Below are positions 1 to 8,783 of a stretch of 50,620 nt of DNA, in pieces. The stretch is from the NCBI RefSeq assembly GCF_009741925.1, contig NZ_WPCC01000024.1:1-50620 (forward strand). Reading direction: 5' to 3'. Position numbers and translations under genes: made by a program. Each line of letters opens with the position of its first letter. The first letter of the stretch is position 1. Below the pieces are notes generated by a model that saw nothing but the letters and a program-made list of their open reading frames with translations, ran no database searches and was not told the origin of the DNA. Source of the DNA: Natronomonas sp. CBA1123 (GTDB lineage: Archaea; Halobacteriota; Halobacteria; Halobacteriales; Haloarculaceae).

Positions 1-1
1 G

Positions 2-421
2 TTCCTCGACGGCGACGCGGAGGGGGCCGGACTACTCGACCGACCGCTCCGGCCGCTGGAGACCAACGCGGAGATGGCCGACGCGCTCCTCGATTTGTGG
101 GCGCTGACCGACGAGGACCGCTACCGTGCCGCCGCGGCCGACGCGCTCGCCTCGTTCGCCGGCGCCTACGACCGGATGGGCGTCGAGGTGGCCGGCTACG
201 CGGCCGCCTGTGCCCGCGCCCACTACGACCCCCTCGTCGTCCGGACGCCCGCCGCAGGGACGGACCTCCACAGGGCCGCCCTCCGCATCGCCGACCACGA
301 GAAGGTAGTCGTCCCCGAGGACCGCGAAAACGCAATCGTCGTTCGGAGCGGAACCGAGACGGTACCGGCTGAGACGCCCGACGAACTCCTCGAGCGCGCT
401 TCCGAGGGCCCGAGTCCCTGA
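2..421 (+). CDS. DUF255 / thioredoxin-domain (YyaL-like) protein, C-terminal part
   Basis: The reading frame is open from base 2 to the stop at 419-421, so only the last 139 residues are present and the start lies outside the window. The fragment begins with a segment on filled-out domains (LLDRPLRPLETNAEMADALL) that resembles the C-terminal (alpha/alpha)6-barrel region of the DUF255/YyaL family, large proteins with an N-terminal thioredoxin-like domain followed by a glycoside-hydrolase-like barrel. The biochemical role of the family is not settled. The catalytic-looking N-terminal half cannot be judged here. Base composition matches the neighbours. Family assignment is from recall of haloarchaeal homologues; a generic (alpha/alpha)6 protein is the alternative. 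Confidence 0.75.
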   Translation, partial: FLDGDAEGAGLLDRPLRPLETNAEMADALLDLWALTDEDRYRAAAADALASFAGAYDRMGVEVAGYAAACARAHYDPLVVRTPAAGTDLHRAALRIADHEKVVVPEDRENAIVVRSGTETVPAETPDELLERASEGPSP

Positions 422-488
422 GCCGCGTGCCGTGAGGACATGTGACTACCCCAACAACAACTCCAACCGTGCCTAAACTTACGATGTG

Positions 489-494
489 TTTATA
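489..494 (+). promoter_or_regulatory. TATA box of the TrmB-type regulator gene
   Basis: TTTATA lies 25-30 bases upstream of the ATG at 519, the distance at which haloarchaeal TATA boxes produce leaderless or nearly leaderless transcripts. This argues for the ATG at 519 rather than the in-frame GTG at 486, which would lie upstream of the expected transcription start. Confidence 0.55.
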
Positions 495-518
495 TCCCCC
501 GAGGGAGAGAGACGGGTA

Positions 519-1325
519 ATGGCAAGTCTCAGAGACCTCGGGTTGTCCGAGTACGAGGCTCGGGCGTACCGAGCACTGCTGAAAACCGGACCCACAACCG
601 CCAAAGAGTTGTCACGGGTCAGCGACGTCCCGATGGGTCGGATTTACGACGTGCTCAACAGCATCGAGCAGTACAACCTCGTCCGCTCCCAATCCGCTTC
701 CCGGCCGAAGAAGTACGTCGCCGTCGAGCCGACGACCGCACTCGACCGCCTTTTGGACGACAAGAAACGCGAACTCAACGAGAAGGCCAGCCAGTACGAG
801 GACATCGTCGACGAACTCACCGGCGAACTCGAAACCGCCGAACCGGTCGAGGAGACCTTCTGGACGGCCGCGGTCGGCCCCGAGGAGACCGTCGACCTCC
901 TCGTCGAACGACTCTCTGCGGCCGATTCGAGGGTCGTGATGGTGCTGTCGACGTACACCGAGCAGTTCTTCGACATCGACAAGGTCGGCACGCTCATCGT
1001 CGACGAGTTGAGCCAAGCGCTGGACCGCGGCGTCGACGTACAGTTGCTGATGCGGCCCGACCTCGTACCCATCCTTCCGGAGTCCATCGGCGAACGCTAC
1101 CGGAGTTCGCTGACCGAACACGACGCCTTCTCCGTCCGGACCAGCGAGAACGTCTCCGGAACGTTCACCCTCGTCGACGAAAACGAGGTCGTCATCGAGG
1201 TGCCCCACCCGCTGAAGAGCCAAGAGGTGTTCGCCATGATAGACCTCAAGGACCGCGAGTTCGCCGGAAACGTCAGAACCGAGTTCGAACCGCGGTGGGA
1301 GAAAGCCGAGGAGTTGGCGTTCTAG
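519..1325 (+). CDS. TrmB family transcriptional regulator
   Basis: A 268-residue protein. Residues 1-70 form a winged helix-turn-helix (LGLSEYEARAYRALL, then KELSRVSDVPMGRIYDVLNS) typical of TrmB regulators. It is followed by a Lys/Glu-rich coiled segment (about 75-110) and a C-terminal effector-type domain of about 150 residues. TrmB proteins in archaea control sugar and central metabolism genes by binding sugars or other ligands; the ligand here cannot be read from sequence. The ATG at 519 is chosen because a TATA box sits 25 bases upstream; a GTG at 486 would add 11 residues. The gene stands alone between the DUF255 gene and a histidine kinase, so the context gives no target. Confidence 0.85.
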   Translation: MASLRDLGLSEYEARAYRALLKTGPTTAKELSRVSDVPMGRIYDVLNSIEQYNLVRSQSASRPKKYVAVEPTTALDRLLDDKKRELNEKASQYEDIVDELTGELETAEPVEETFWTAAVGPEETVDLLVERLSAADSRVVMVLSTYTEQFFDIDKVGTLIVDELSQALDRGVDVQLLMRPDLVPILPESIGERYRSSLTEHDAFSVRTSENVSGTFTLVDENEVVIEVPHPLKSQEVFAMIDLKDREFAGNVRTEFEPRWEKAEELAF

Positions 1326-1410
1326 TCGTTCCGGCCGAGAGCCACAACTTTCCAATCGAAACAGCCGGAACGAACTTCCGTCTCGGTGTCGAACCATCGG
1401 AGAGGACCGA

Positions 1411-2805
1411 ATGGACGACCCCGAGAAACTGCGGGCCTTACTCGACCACGCCCAGGACAAAATCGTCGTCATCGACGAGAACGGCGTGTATCGATACGTC
1501 AACGCCGCCGTCGAACGGCTGTTGGGGTACACGACCGAAGAGTTCGTCGGGACCAACACCTTCGAATACATGCACCCCGACGACCGCGAGGACGTTCGGG
1601 AGGCCTTCGGTCGACTGCTCGAAGGGGCAGTCGACGACATCGAAACCATCGAATACCGCCACCAGGCCAAGGACGGCTCGTGGGTGTGGCTGGAGAGCCG
1701 CGTCGAGAATCACGTCGACTCGACGCTCGGTGGCTACGTCGTCAGCTCTCGCGACATTACCGACCGGAAGCGGGCCGAGCGCCGGCAGCGCGAGACCGAG
1801 ATTCGCCTCGAGGAACTCGCGGCGAACACCGACGACGTGCTGTGGACGTTCTCCGAGGACTGGAGCGAGTTGCTGTTCGTCAACGACGCCTTCGAGGACC
1901 TCTGGGGCATGCCGGTCGAACGCGTCAAGGCAGACCCGACGAGCTTCCTCGACGGCATCCATCCGGACGACAGGGACCGGGTTTTGGAGGCCATGCACCA
2001 GCTCTCGAACGGAACACCGAGGACCATGGAGTACCGCGTAAACCCGGAAAAGGGGTATCGTCGGTGGGTCTGGGTGCAGGCACGTCCCGTCGCCGAGAAC
2101 GGTTCGGTCGCCCGCATCGTCGGCTTCGCACGGGACGTCACCGACCGCCGCCGCCGTGAACGGCAACTACAGGTGATGGACAACCTCCTCCGGCACAACC
2201 TCCGAAACGACATGAACGTCATCCTCGGACACGCGGAGTTGGCCCGGAAACGGGCCGACGGGACGGTCGTGGAGGGGATGGAGACGATACTGGAGACGGG
2301 GTGGAAACTGCTCGAAACCGCCGAGAAGGAGCGGGAAATCGTCGACGTGCTCGTCGGGGTCGGCGACGTGGGGCGCGTCGACCTCGCTTCGACCCTCCGG
2401 GACAAAATCGAGGAGTTCGGAGCGGAGATGGCGCCGGAGGCCACAATCACCGCAGATACGCCCGCCTCGGCCGAAGTCGTCTCGCTACCGGAAATCGACC
2501 GCGCCATCCACGAGTTGCTCGAAAACGCCATCAGACACGCCGACGGTCCACCGGATATCGAGGCCGAACTCCACGTCGAATCGGAGGACGTCATCCTGAA
2601 CGTCCGTGACAACGCGTCGCCGATTCCCCGAAACGAGTTCGAACCGCTGTTCGGCGACGAAGAGCCCAGTGACCTGTATCACGGCACCGGCCTCGGCCTG
2701 TGGCTGGTCTACTGGATAGTCGACCTCTCGGAGGGCACGCTCGACTTCGAGTACGTCCCCGACTGTGGCAACTGCGTGACGGTACGACTCCCTCGAGCGG
2801 AGTGA
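1411..2805 (+). CDS. PAS domain sensor histidine kinase (orphan)
   Basis: A 464-residue soluble kinase with no membrane segment. Two PAS domains (about 1-125 and 126-250) are each closed by a PAC-like end (SRDITDRKRAE; ARDVTDRRRRE). The phospho-acceptor H-box is HNLRNDMN, with His262. The N-box is ELLENAIRHA (about 368-377) and the G-box is GTGLGLW (about 425-431), so all ATPase motifs look intact. It should sense a cytoplasmic signal and phosphorylate a response regulator by phospho-relay. No receiver-domain protein is encoded next to it, so it is an orphan kinase. Its stop is 3 bases from the stop of the convergent mptA. Confidence 0.9.
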   Translation: MDDPEKLRALLDHAQDKIVVIDENGVYRYVNAAVERLLGYTTEEFVGTNTFEYMHPDDREDVREAFGRLLEGAVDDIETIEYRHQAKDGSWVWLESRVENHVDSTLGGYVVSSRDITDRKRAERRQRETEIRLEELAANTDDVLWTFSEDWSELLFVNDAFEDLWGMPVERVKADPTSFLDGIHPDDRDRVLEAMHQLSNGTPRTMEYRVNPEKGYRRWVWVQARPVAENGSVARIVGFARDVTDRRRRERQLQVMDNLLRHNLRNDMNVILGHAELARKRADGTVVEGMETILETGWKLLETAEKEREIVDVLVGVGDVGRVDLASTLRDKIEEFGAEMAPEATITADTPASAEVVSLPEIDRAIHELLENAIRHADGPPDIEAELHVESEDVILNVRDNASPIPRNEFEPLFGDEEPSDLYHGTGLGLWLVYWIVDLSEGTLDFEYVPDCGNCVTVRLPRAE

Positions 2806-2807
2806 GT

Positions 2808-3740
2808 TCAGTCGTCCCCGGTGACTTCCGATTTCAACTGCTCGAATTCGGCGACTCGCTCGGCGTGGGCGTTGTGCTGGTGGATGGACTCGTCGTTGGA
2901 CTGTTCCATGTAGATGACGGCGTCGTCCGGGAGGTCCGGATACGCCTCGACCAGGCCCTCAGCCATCGCGCGAACACAGTCTTCGACGAACTTCGCGTTA
3001 CTGTGGCTATCGAAGGTCATGTAGTCCTCGTCGGGGCGTTTCGCGAGGTTGTAGATGCGCGCGCTCATCGAATCTCGGGCCACCTCGATGAGTCGGTTGA
3101 GGTCGACGCTCGGCTCGCCGGCGGTTTCGACGGTCAGCGTCGCGTGGCCTCGCTGGGAGTGGCCGGGTTGCGGCACCTCTTCGAGGAACGCATCGACGGT
3201 TTCGCGGTCGACATCGAGGTCGGCGAGTACGTCGCGAGCGCGGGATTCGCTCATGCCCTGCGAGCAGGGACACACGGTCATGCCGACGACGTGACAGCCG
3301 ATTTCCTCGCGGGTGCCGTCCTCGGTGGCGGTCGCCGACGCGATGATGTCCGCCGTCGCCTGCGTCGGGCGGTTCGTCGCCGGCGTCTCCTCGCGAATCA
3401 TGTACTCCGCTTCCATCCGCACCTCGGCTTTCGTCGTGTAGTCGTGTTTTTCGAGCAGGCGTTCGGCCACGTCGCCACAGACGTCCTCGACGCGCATCGC
3501 CGGTTCGGAGACGGCCTCCTCCAGCATCTCGTCGACGACCTCCATGTTCCGGCTCATGTCGGCACCTTTCCGCCAACTCGGTAGGTCGACGAACACCTCG
3601 AACTCCGCCATCAACACGATGGGGCGGTCCTCCTCGCGGTGAAGCTTTACGAGCTTCTCGACACCGGTCACGCCCACGCGGTTGAGACCGACGCTCACGT
3701 CGGGACTCGACGCCTGTACGTCCGGCAGCTGCTGACTCAT
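2808..3740 (-). CDS. mptA: GTP cyclohydrolase MptA (type IB, FolE2 family)
   Basis: A 310-residue protein of the GCYH-IB/MptA family, the iron-dependent cyclohydrolase that opens the GTP imidazole ring to start archaeal pterin (tetrahydromethanopterin-type or folate) synthesis. Family marks are the N-terminus [10 protein letters not shown], the segment [16 protein letters not shown], the cysteine motif VCPCSQGMS (metal ligand region) and [10 protein letters not shown]. Length is normal for haloarchaeal MptA. The ATG at 3740 gives the expected N-terminus. An AT-rich stretch (TTTTAAATA, 3744-3752) lies immediately upstream, closer than usual for a TATA box, so either the true promoter is further away or the transcript begins inside the predicted start region. 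Confidence 0.92.
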   Translation of the reverse strand: MSQQLPDVQASSPDVSVGLNRVGVTGVEKLVKLHREEDRPIVLMAEFEVFVDLPSWRKGADMSRNMEVVDEMLEEAVSEPAMRVEDVCGDVAERLLEKHDYTTKAEVRMEAEYMIREETPATNRPTQATADIIASATATEDGTREEIGCHVVGMTVCPCSQGMSESRARDVLADLDVDRETVDAFLEEVPQPGHSQRGHATLTVETAGEPSVDLNRLIEVARDSMSARIYNLAKRPDEDYMTFDSHSNAKFVEDCVRAMAEGLVEAYPDLPDDAVIYMEQSNDESIHQHNAHAERVAEFEQLKSEVTGDD

Positions 3741-3802
3741 TGGTATTTAAAACGTCGGGGACGCCGTTAGGGCTTTCGAAAGGGGCATTCGGTCGGTTGC
3801 CG

Positions 3803-4616
3803 CTACTCCAGTTTCCCGAGTGCGGTGAAGAACTCGAGCGGCGGGCCCGCGATTCTGACGGGGTCGTCGGCCCGGCGCAGTCGAACGTTCGTCGGCGGGT
3901 CGACCCGCTCTCGTGTTCGGCCGTCGGCGACGACGAAGGCGTGGTCGGCCTCCTCGACGCGAACGACGATGTCGGCGTCCAGCGGCGCGGCGAGGGACGG
4001 CATCGGCCCCTCCGCACACATCTCCGTGACGACGAGCGTCGCCACGTCGGGATGGACGAGCGGCCCCCCTTCGCTGAGGTTGTACGCCGTCGACCCGGTC
4101 GGCGTCGACACCAACACGCCGTCGGCTCGGCTCCCCGAATACAGCTGTCCATCGACGCGCACCTCGATACCGACACCGTTGTTCCGGCCGCGCTGTGGCC
4201 CGAGAATCGACACCTCGTTGACCGCTGCCGGCAGCGACCACCCCCTCGCCTTCGGCCTGGACTTGCGGCAGTTCCTGGTACGTTCGGTCACCGCTCTCGA
4301 ATCGTTCGACCTCCCGCTTGACGGTCTCGACAGCCTCTTCGGGCGAAACCGCATTGAGGAAGCCGACTTCGCCGAGATTGACGCCCATGACGGGCGTCGG
4401 CGTCACCTCGCGGGCGGCAAACAGGAACGTTCCGTCGCCGCCGATGGAGACGACGAGGTCGCAGTCGACGAACTCGCCGACGGCCATCCCATCGCGGTCG
4501 AGGCTTGCCGCCGTCGCCGCGTCCAGCGAAACCGAGGCGTCGACGTTTCGGCGTATCCGGTCGGCGAGCTCTGCGGCCCGTGGATTGTCCTGTTGGGCAA
4601 CGACGCCGACGTGCAT
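3803..4616 (-). pseudogene. nadK: NAD kinase, disrupted by a +1 frameshift in a C5 run
   Basis: The N-terminal half starts at the ATG at 4616 (MHVGVVAQQDNPRAAELADR) and carries the GGDGTFLFAAR nucleotide-binding motif. The C-terminal half, in another frame down to 3803, carries NEVSILGPQRG, VLVSTPTGSTAYNLSEGG and the end of the fold. NAD kinase phosphorylates NAD(H) to NADP(H). The frames join at the C5 run at 4241-4245 (+ strand): with four Cs the reading would be EGEGWSLPAAVNEVS, exactly the conserved sequence. Corrected length is 270 residues, normal for the family. Nothing else is degraded, so a sequencing error is more likely than a dead gene. A TTG at 4643 would add nine residues but has less support. 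Confidence 0.85.
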
Positions 4617-4730
4617 CGGCGGTGCTTCGCCACCCGACGACAAAAAGCCCCACGGACTGCGATTCGACGGGTAACATTAACGTTGTAGCGAAATAACACG
4701 CTGATGTATGCCTGAGTCGCGGGGGCGAAC

Positions 4731-5564
4731 ATGAGCGACGAGGACGACTGGTTCGAGAGCGCCAGCGACGAACCGTTCGAGGACGGCGACGACGAACTGT
4801 TCGAAGACGACTTCGCGACCGCCTTCGAAGGCGGCGACGGCGACGGCTTCGAGGAGGAGTTCGAATCCGAGATTCCCCGTCTCGACCTCGGCATCGAGGG
4901 GCTCGACGACATGATTCAGGGCGGCGTCCCAGAGCGGTCGCTGCTCGTCGTCATGGGTTCTGCCGGGACCGGGAAAACCACGTTCGGCCTCCAGTTCCTC
5001 CAGCGCGGCATCGAAGACGGCGAGAAAGCCATCTACATCACACTTGAGGAAGACAAGGAAGCCGTCGTCCAGGCGGCAACCGAGAAGGGATGGCCTTTCG
5101 ACGAATACATCGAGGACGACAAACTCGCCATCGTCGATTTGGACCCCATCGAGATGGCCAACAGTCTCGCCTCCATCCGCGGTGACCTCCCCCGACTCGT
5201 CGACGAGTTCGACGCCCAGCGACTCGTTCTCGACTCCGTGTCGCTCTTGGAGATGATGTACGACAACCAAGCCGAGCGCCGTACCGAGGTGTTCGACTTC
5301 ACCCGGTCGCTGAAGAAGGCTGGCGTCACGACGATGCTGACGAGCGAGGCCAGCGAGGGCAATCCCTACGCCTCCCGCCACGGCATCATCGAGTACCTCA
5401 CCGACGGCGTGTTCGTCCTCCAGTACGTCCGCTCGGAGTTCCGCGAAACCCGACTCGCCGTCGAGATTCAGAAGATACGGAACGCCAACCACTCCCGTGA
5501 GACGAAACCCTACGAAATCACGAGCGACGGGATTTCGGTGTATCAGCAGGCGAATATTTTCTAA
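4731..5564 (+). CDS. KaiC-like RecA-superfamily ATPase
   Basis: A 277-residue single-domain KaiC-like protein. Residues 1-45 are a very acidic, low-complexity leader. The RecA fold follows, with Walker A GSAGTGKTT (about 76-84), the EED pair after ITLEEDKEA, and Walker B RLVLDSVSLL (about 162-171). Such archaeal proteins bind ATP and are thought to act in signalling or motility-related regulation rather than in a clock; no partner is encoded here except possibly the diverged relative at 41545. It is transcribed divergently from the NAD kinase gene and converges on the universal stress gene. The T5 run after its stop may end transcription. Confidence 0.85.
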   Translation: MSDEDDWFESASDEPFEDGDDELFEDDFATAFEGGDGDGFEEEFESEIPRLDLGIEGLDDMIQGGVPERSLLVVMGSAGTGKTTFGLQFLQRGIEDGEKAIYITLEEDKEAVVQAATEKGWPFDEYIEDDKLAIVDLDPIEMANSLASIRGDLPRLVDEFDAQRLVLDSVSLLEMMYDNQAERRTEVFDFTRSLKKAGVTTMLTSEASEGNPYASRHGIIEYLTDGVFVLQYVRSEFRETRLAVEIQKIRNANHSRETKPYEITSDGISVYQQANIF

Positions 5565-5570
5565 CGAACC

Positions 5571-5606
5571 TTTTTGCACGGGTCGGCACAGCCGACCCGG
5601 CAAAAA
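5571..5606. terminator. Bidirectional hairpin between convergent genes
   Basis: TTTTTGC at 5571-5577, a bulged A, then CGGGTCGGC (5579-5587), loop ACA, GCCGACCCG (5591-5599) and GCAAAAA (5600-5606). The arms are perfect apart from the bulge. It begins 6 bases after the stop of the KaiC-like gene and supplies a T5 run on either strand. It lies between two converging genes, which fits a shared termination or 3'-end element. The T-run precedes the stem on each strand instead of following it, so a classic intrinsic terminator is not certain. Confidence 0.45.
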
Positions 5607-5717
5607 CGTTCATGAAAAAGACACGTCGGCCCTCCCTACGGTCGGGCCTCGGTCCTGCTCGCAAAGCGCGCAGTGAACTGCTTCGGCGCGCGTTGCGCGC
5701 CTCGCAGATGCTCTATC
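5607..5717. other. GC-rich intergenic segment with two further small hairpins
   Basis: The remainder of the gap between the KaiC-like and stress-protein genes holds no credible ORF. It contains GGCCC/GGGCC arms (5628-5632 and 5644-5648) and a perfect 7-bp stem GGCGCGC-GTT-GCGCGCC (5685-5701). Its wording (for example TCCCTACGGTCG) resembles the larger structured element at 33806-34167. Function unknown. Confidence 0.4.
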
Positions 5718-6134
5718 TTACCGAACGACCGTCACCGGCACCGGCGACCGACGAACGACGCTCTCGGCGACGCTACCGAGCAGGATTCGGGAGACCCCTT
5801 CCCGACCGTGGCTGCCGATGACGACGTGGTCGCAGTTCTCGGCGACCTCTGTGATAGAACGGACGGGTCGGCCGGTTTCGGTCGTCGTCTCGACGGTGAC
5901 GCCCGCTTCCTCGGCGCGTTCCTCGACATCCTCGAACATTCGCTCTGCGGCCTCCTGTTGGGCGTCGAGCCACTCACCGGCCGCCGCGGCCTCGCCGACA
6001 CCGATGCCGTAACCCGCCTGTACCGGGTCGATGACCCGCAGACAGACGAGCGTCTCCTCGGGGAACTGCTCGGCCGCATACTCGAAGGCTCGCCACGACT
6101 GCTCGGAACCGTCCATCGGCACTAGGACACGCAT
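5718..6134 (-). CDS. Universal stress protein (UspA family)
   Basis: A 138-residue single-domain USP. It begins MRVLVPMDGSEQSWRAFEYA and ends with the nucleotide-binding signature HVVIGSHGREGVSRILLGSVAESVVRRSPVPVTVV, which includes the G-2x-G-9x-G(S) ATP-binding motif; ATP binding is therefore expected. USPs are small cytoplasmic dimers made under stress or growth arrest. The ATG at 6134 is preferred because it gives the standard MxxLVPxDGS start; an upstream in-frame start at 6194 would add a non-conserved tail overlapping the HerA-like gene. It lies 32 bases downstream of that gene on the same strand and may be co-transcribed with it. Confidence 0.92.
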   Translation of the reverse strand: MRVLVPMDGSEQSWRAFEYAAEQFPEETLVCLRVIDPVQAGYGIGVGEAAAAGEWLDAQQEAAERMFEDVEERAEEAGVTVETTTETGRPVRSITEVAENCDHVVIGSHGREGVSRILLGSVAESVVRRSPVPVTVVR

Positions 6135-6166
6135 ACGAGAACCGACGACGGCACCAGTGATAAAGG

Positions 6167-7945
6167 TCAGTCTCGTCCGTGTCGAGTCAGACACCTCGGC
6201 AACCCGATGAGTTCGACCGGTTCGGAGTTATCGGGCGAGTAGACCACCATCTGGCCCTTCTCCATGTACGGCACCTTCCCTTCGAGGTTCGAAGGGATGT
6301 TGACTGCCTTGATGGCGTCCTCGTCACCGAGATTGAGCACGACGGTGGTGTTCACCTGCTTGAAGATTGGGTCGGCGATGTCTTGGGGGTCCTGCGTGAT
6401 GAGAAACAGGCCGAGTCGCTCCTTGCGGCCCTGCTTTGCGGCCTCGGAGAACTTCCCGATGACCTTGTCGGCCTGGACGCTGTCGGCGTCGGTGAGGAAG
6501 TTGTGCGCCTCGTCCATTCCCAAGACGAGCGGCGTCTCCTTGATGCGCTCGAAGGAGGGGTCGTTCGACAGTTTCTCGTCGACGAGCAGCGAGGCGACGG
6601 CGAGGACGACCGTCGTGGTCGCCCGCGAGTCGTTGAGGTGGTAGGTCGGCACCGTCGTCAGACCACCGGGACGGACGAACTCCCGGACGAGGTCGGTAAT
6701 CGGGCGGGCGTCTTGGTCGAACACGTTGTCGAACCCGAACGCCCGCCGCCGGACCGCATCGAAGGTGGCCTCGTGGACGCGACCGGACTCGTCGAGTTCC
6801 TCCTTCAGCGCCGGGTCGTCGAGGAACGACATGAACTGGCTGTACGTGCCGTCGGAGCCGTGCTGGTCGAAGAAGCGCTTCAGCAGGTACTGCAACGCCC
6901 CGTACTGGTTGTCGTTGAGTTTCGACCCGGCGATGAGCCACGGCCGGTTTCGGACCATCGAGAATGGGATGGTGAACTCGACCTGTTCGGCGTGGTGGTG
7001 GGAGGCGGCGTACGTCGCGTCACCGACCTTCGGGACGAACGCCTTCGTGTCGTCGACGCCGCCGTGGGCAACGCCCTCCCGTTCGAGTCGACGCTCGTAG
7101 TCCGCTTCGATAGCGGGGTTGTCGTCGTGCATCTGGGCGTACTCGTCTTGCGGGTCGAACTGAACGACGGCAGGCGCCACGTCGCGGCCGTCCTCGATTG
7201 GGTAGCGGCGGTCCTCGGAGAGATACTGCCGGAGAACGTTCTTCGCGGCGTGGGTCTTCCCCGACCCAGTTCCCCCCGCTACGAGGGTGTGGCGGAAGAC
7301 GAGCGGGTCGCCGGCCTCGTAGTCGTCTTTCAGGCGGTAGTCGATGGTCGGCGGTTCGGCCGCAGTGCGGACCTTCTCGCCGCCGACCGAGAGGTGACCG
7401 AGGAAGACCCCCTCGGCGGGGATTTTCAGCCCCGTCTTGATTTCCTCGTCGTCTTCGGCCTGTCGGACGACCGTCTCCGGTTTCGGAACCCGGTCGGTCA
7501 TCCGACGTTTGAGTTCGCCGCCCTCAGAGTACAGCACCGCGACCGGCTCGAGCGACGCCATGAACTTGTAGTCCTGTTCGTCGACCTCTTCGCGGCGCAT
7601 CGCTCGCCGAGCATGAATCTCGGTGGCGTCGTCCGAACGGAATTCTTGGGCGTATTCGAGCGCGACGATGCGGCAGAACAGTCGCTCGCCGTCCGGATAG
7701 GCGGCGATGAGGTAACTGCCGATACGGACCGAAGAGCGGTTCGCGACCGTGATGTAGGCTCTGAGCCGCGTCTCGTCGTCGTCCTCGCTGATGACCAGCC
7801 CCTCGGAGGCCGACAGCGTCCCGATGCCCCTGTCGGTCCCGACCGGCGTCACCGAGACGGCCTCGAAGTCGTCCTCCTCTGTGGCCGGCTCCTCCCCGGC
7901 GGCGTCGTCGGGGTCGTGGTCGGCGAAGTCGCCCAAATCGGACAT
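6167..7945 (-). CDS. HerA-like ATPase (DUF87, FtsK/HerA superfamily)
   Basis: A 592-residue protein with an acidic N-terminal tail (1-30), a HAS-barrel-like N-terminal domain (about 45-130) and a DUF87 ATPase core. Walker A is AGGTGSGKTHAAKN (about 220-233), Walker B is PLVLGMDEAHNFL, and ITQDP with the KQVNTTVVLNL region follows, as in HerA. HerA hexamers work with the NurA nuclease to resect DNA ends for archaeal recombination. The NurA-family gene here is about 12 kb away at 20388, so partnership is an inference. A TATA-like CTTTTTAG lies about 25-30 bases upstream of the start. A generic HerA-like ATPase with another role remains possible. Confidence 0.85.
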   Translation of the reverse strand: MSDLGDFADHDPDDAAGEEPATEEDDFEAVSVTPVGTDRGIGTLSASEGLVISEDDDETRLRAYITVANRSSVRIGSYLIAAYPDGERLFCRIVALEYAQEFRSDDATEIHARRAMRREEVDEQDYKFMASLEPVAVLYSEGGELKRRMTDRVPKPETVVRQAEDDEEIKTGLKIPAEGVFLGHLSVGGEKVRTAAEPPTIDYRLKDDYEAGDPLVFRHTLVAGGTGSGKTHAAKNVLRQYLSEDRRYPIEDGRDVAPAVVQFDPQDEYAQMHDDNPAIEADYERRLEREGVAHGGVDDTKAFVPKVGDATYAASHHHAEQVEFTIPFSMVRNRPWLIAGSKLNDNQYGALQYLLKRFFDQHGSDGTYSQFMSFLDDPALKEELDESGRVHEATFDAVRRRAFGFDNVFDQDARPITDLVREFVRPGGLTTVPTYHLNDSRATTTVVLAVASLLVDEKLSNDPSFERIKETPLVLGMDEAHNFLTDADSVQADKVIGKFSEAAKQGRKERLGLFLITQDPQDIADPIFKQVNTTVVLNLGDEDAIKAVNIPSNLEGKVPYMEKGQMVVYSPDNSEPVELIGLPRCLTRHGRD

Positions 7946-8026
7946 ACCGTAGCTGTGTCCGCCATCGGCTAAAAAGGCACAGGTGGTGGAGTGGAAGTAA
8001 AACGGACCGCGGACCGGAAGCCGGCC

Positions 8027-8548
8027 TCAGAGCGGCATCGGACCGCTTCCCTGCCCACCGTCGCCGTCGGCTTGCCGCGCTTGTGAGAGCATCTCCGAAA
8101 CCGGCTGGACGTAGTCGTAGCCCGGGACGATTCCCTCCATGTAGGTCCCCTCGACGTACTCGACCATCGCCTTCACCATCGCTGGTGCGTGGTCGGCGTT
8201 GCCCCACTCGAACTCGAAAATCGCGACGGCGTCGCCGGATTCTTCGATGACCCGCTGGTCGTCGAAGGCCACGTCCTGTCGGACCGCCATGTCGGCGTCT
8301 TCGAGTCGGAGTTCGTACGTCTCGAACCATCCATCTTCGACGGCCGACCCGACCGGTCCCTCCGTCGCCGCCGACAGCATCGGCGCACGAACCTCTATCG
8401 TGTACCGGAGGTCCCAGTCGTCGGTTTCGGCGGCGGTCGCCCGCCCGTCGAATCGCGTCGTCGTCACGTCGAACCACTCGCCGTCCCGCTCGAAGGCCTC
8501 GTGGCCCTCGAAGGCCCGAACGGCGCGCTCGGGGAGTTCGTCGGTCAT
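8027..8548 (-). CDS. Conserved haloarchaeal protein (DUF5813-type)
   Basis: A 173-residue soluble acidic protein. It starts TDELPERAVRAFEGHEAFERDG and consists of a single alpha/beta-looking domain ending near residue 150 (AMVKAMVEYVEGTYMEGIVPGYDYV), followed by a short Gly/Asp-rich tail (DGDGGQGSGPMPL). No catalytic motif or cysteine pair is visible. I associate it with the haloarchaeal family named DUF5813 from memory. It is upstream of the HerA-like gene on the same strand with an 81-base gap, so it may or may not share its promoter. Function unknown. Confidence 0.75.
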   Translation of the reverse strand: MTDELPERAVRAFEGHEAFERDGEWFDVTTTRFDGRATAAETDDWDLRYTIEVRAPMLSAATEGPVGSAVEDGWFETYELRLEDADMAVRQDVAFDDQRVIEESGDAVAIFEFEWGNADHAPAMVKAMVEYVEGTYMEGIVPGYDYVQPVSEMLSQARQADGDGGQGSGPMPL

Positions 8549-8633
8549 TGAATACGGGTACGGCGTTGTGCCTCAAAAGGGCGTCGTGAGAGGGCGTGAC
8601 GTGTCCGAAACTCCGGTTTGACACCTGTGTAGC

Positions 8634-8783
8634 TCACTCCCCGTCGGTTTCGGCGGCAGGGAGGTCCTGCCACGACGACTCCCCGAAAAACGCTTGCAGT
8701 GCCAGAAAGACGCCCAGATAGGTTCCCGCTGCGACAATCAAGAACAGAATGACGGATGCGCCAAACAGTTCAATCGGCGTCAT
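8634..8783 (-). CDS. Small single-span membrane protein, 49 residues
   Basis: A short ORF starts at the ATG at 8783. The protein begins MTPIELFGASVILFLIVAAG, continues with one hydrophobic helix (about 7-33), and ends in a short polar acidic tail (about 34-49; SSWQDLPAAETDGE). The stop is TGA at 8634-8636. Codon use is like the neighbours, and the amphipathic end plus a single helix are typical of haloarchaeal small membrane proteins. There is no family I recognise. It lies 85 bases upstream of the DUF5813-type gene on the same strand. The alternative is a chance ORF, but the hydrophobic pattern and the clean start make a real gene more likely. Confidence 0.65.
   Translation of the reverse strand: MTPIELFGASVILFLIVAAGTYLGVFLALQAFFGESSWQDLPAAETDGE

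Noticed and set aside
6179-7972. Long plus-strand open frame opposite the HerA-like gene
   Set aside because: It is a shadow of the high-GC HerA-like gene; the translated sequence has no recognisable motif, while the minus strand has Walker A and B motifs.
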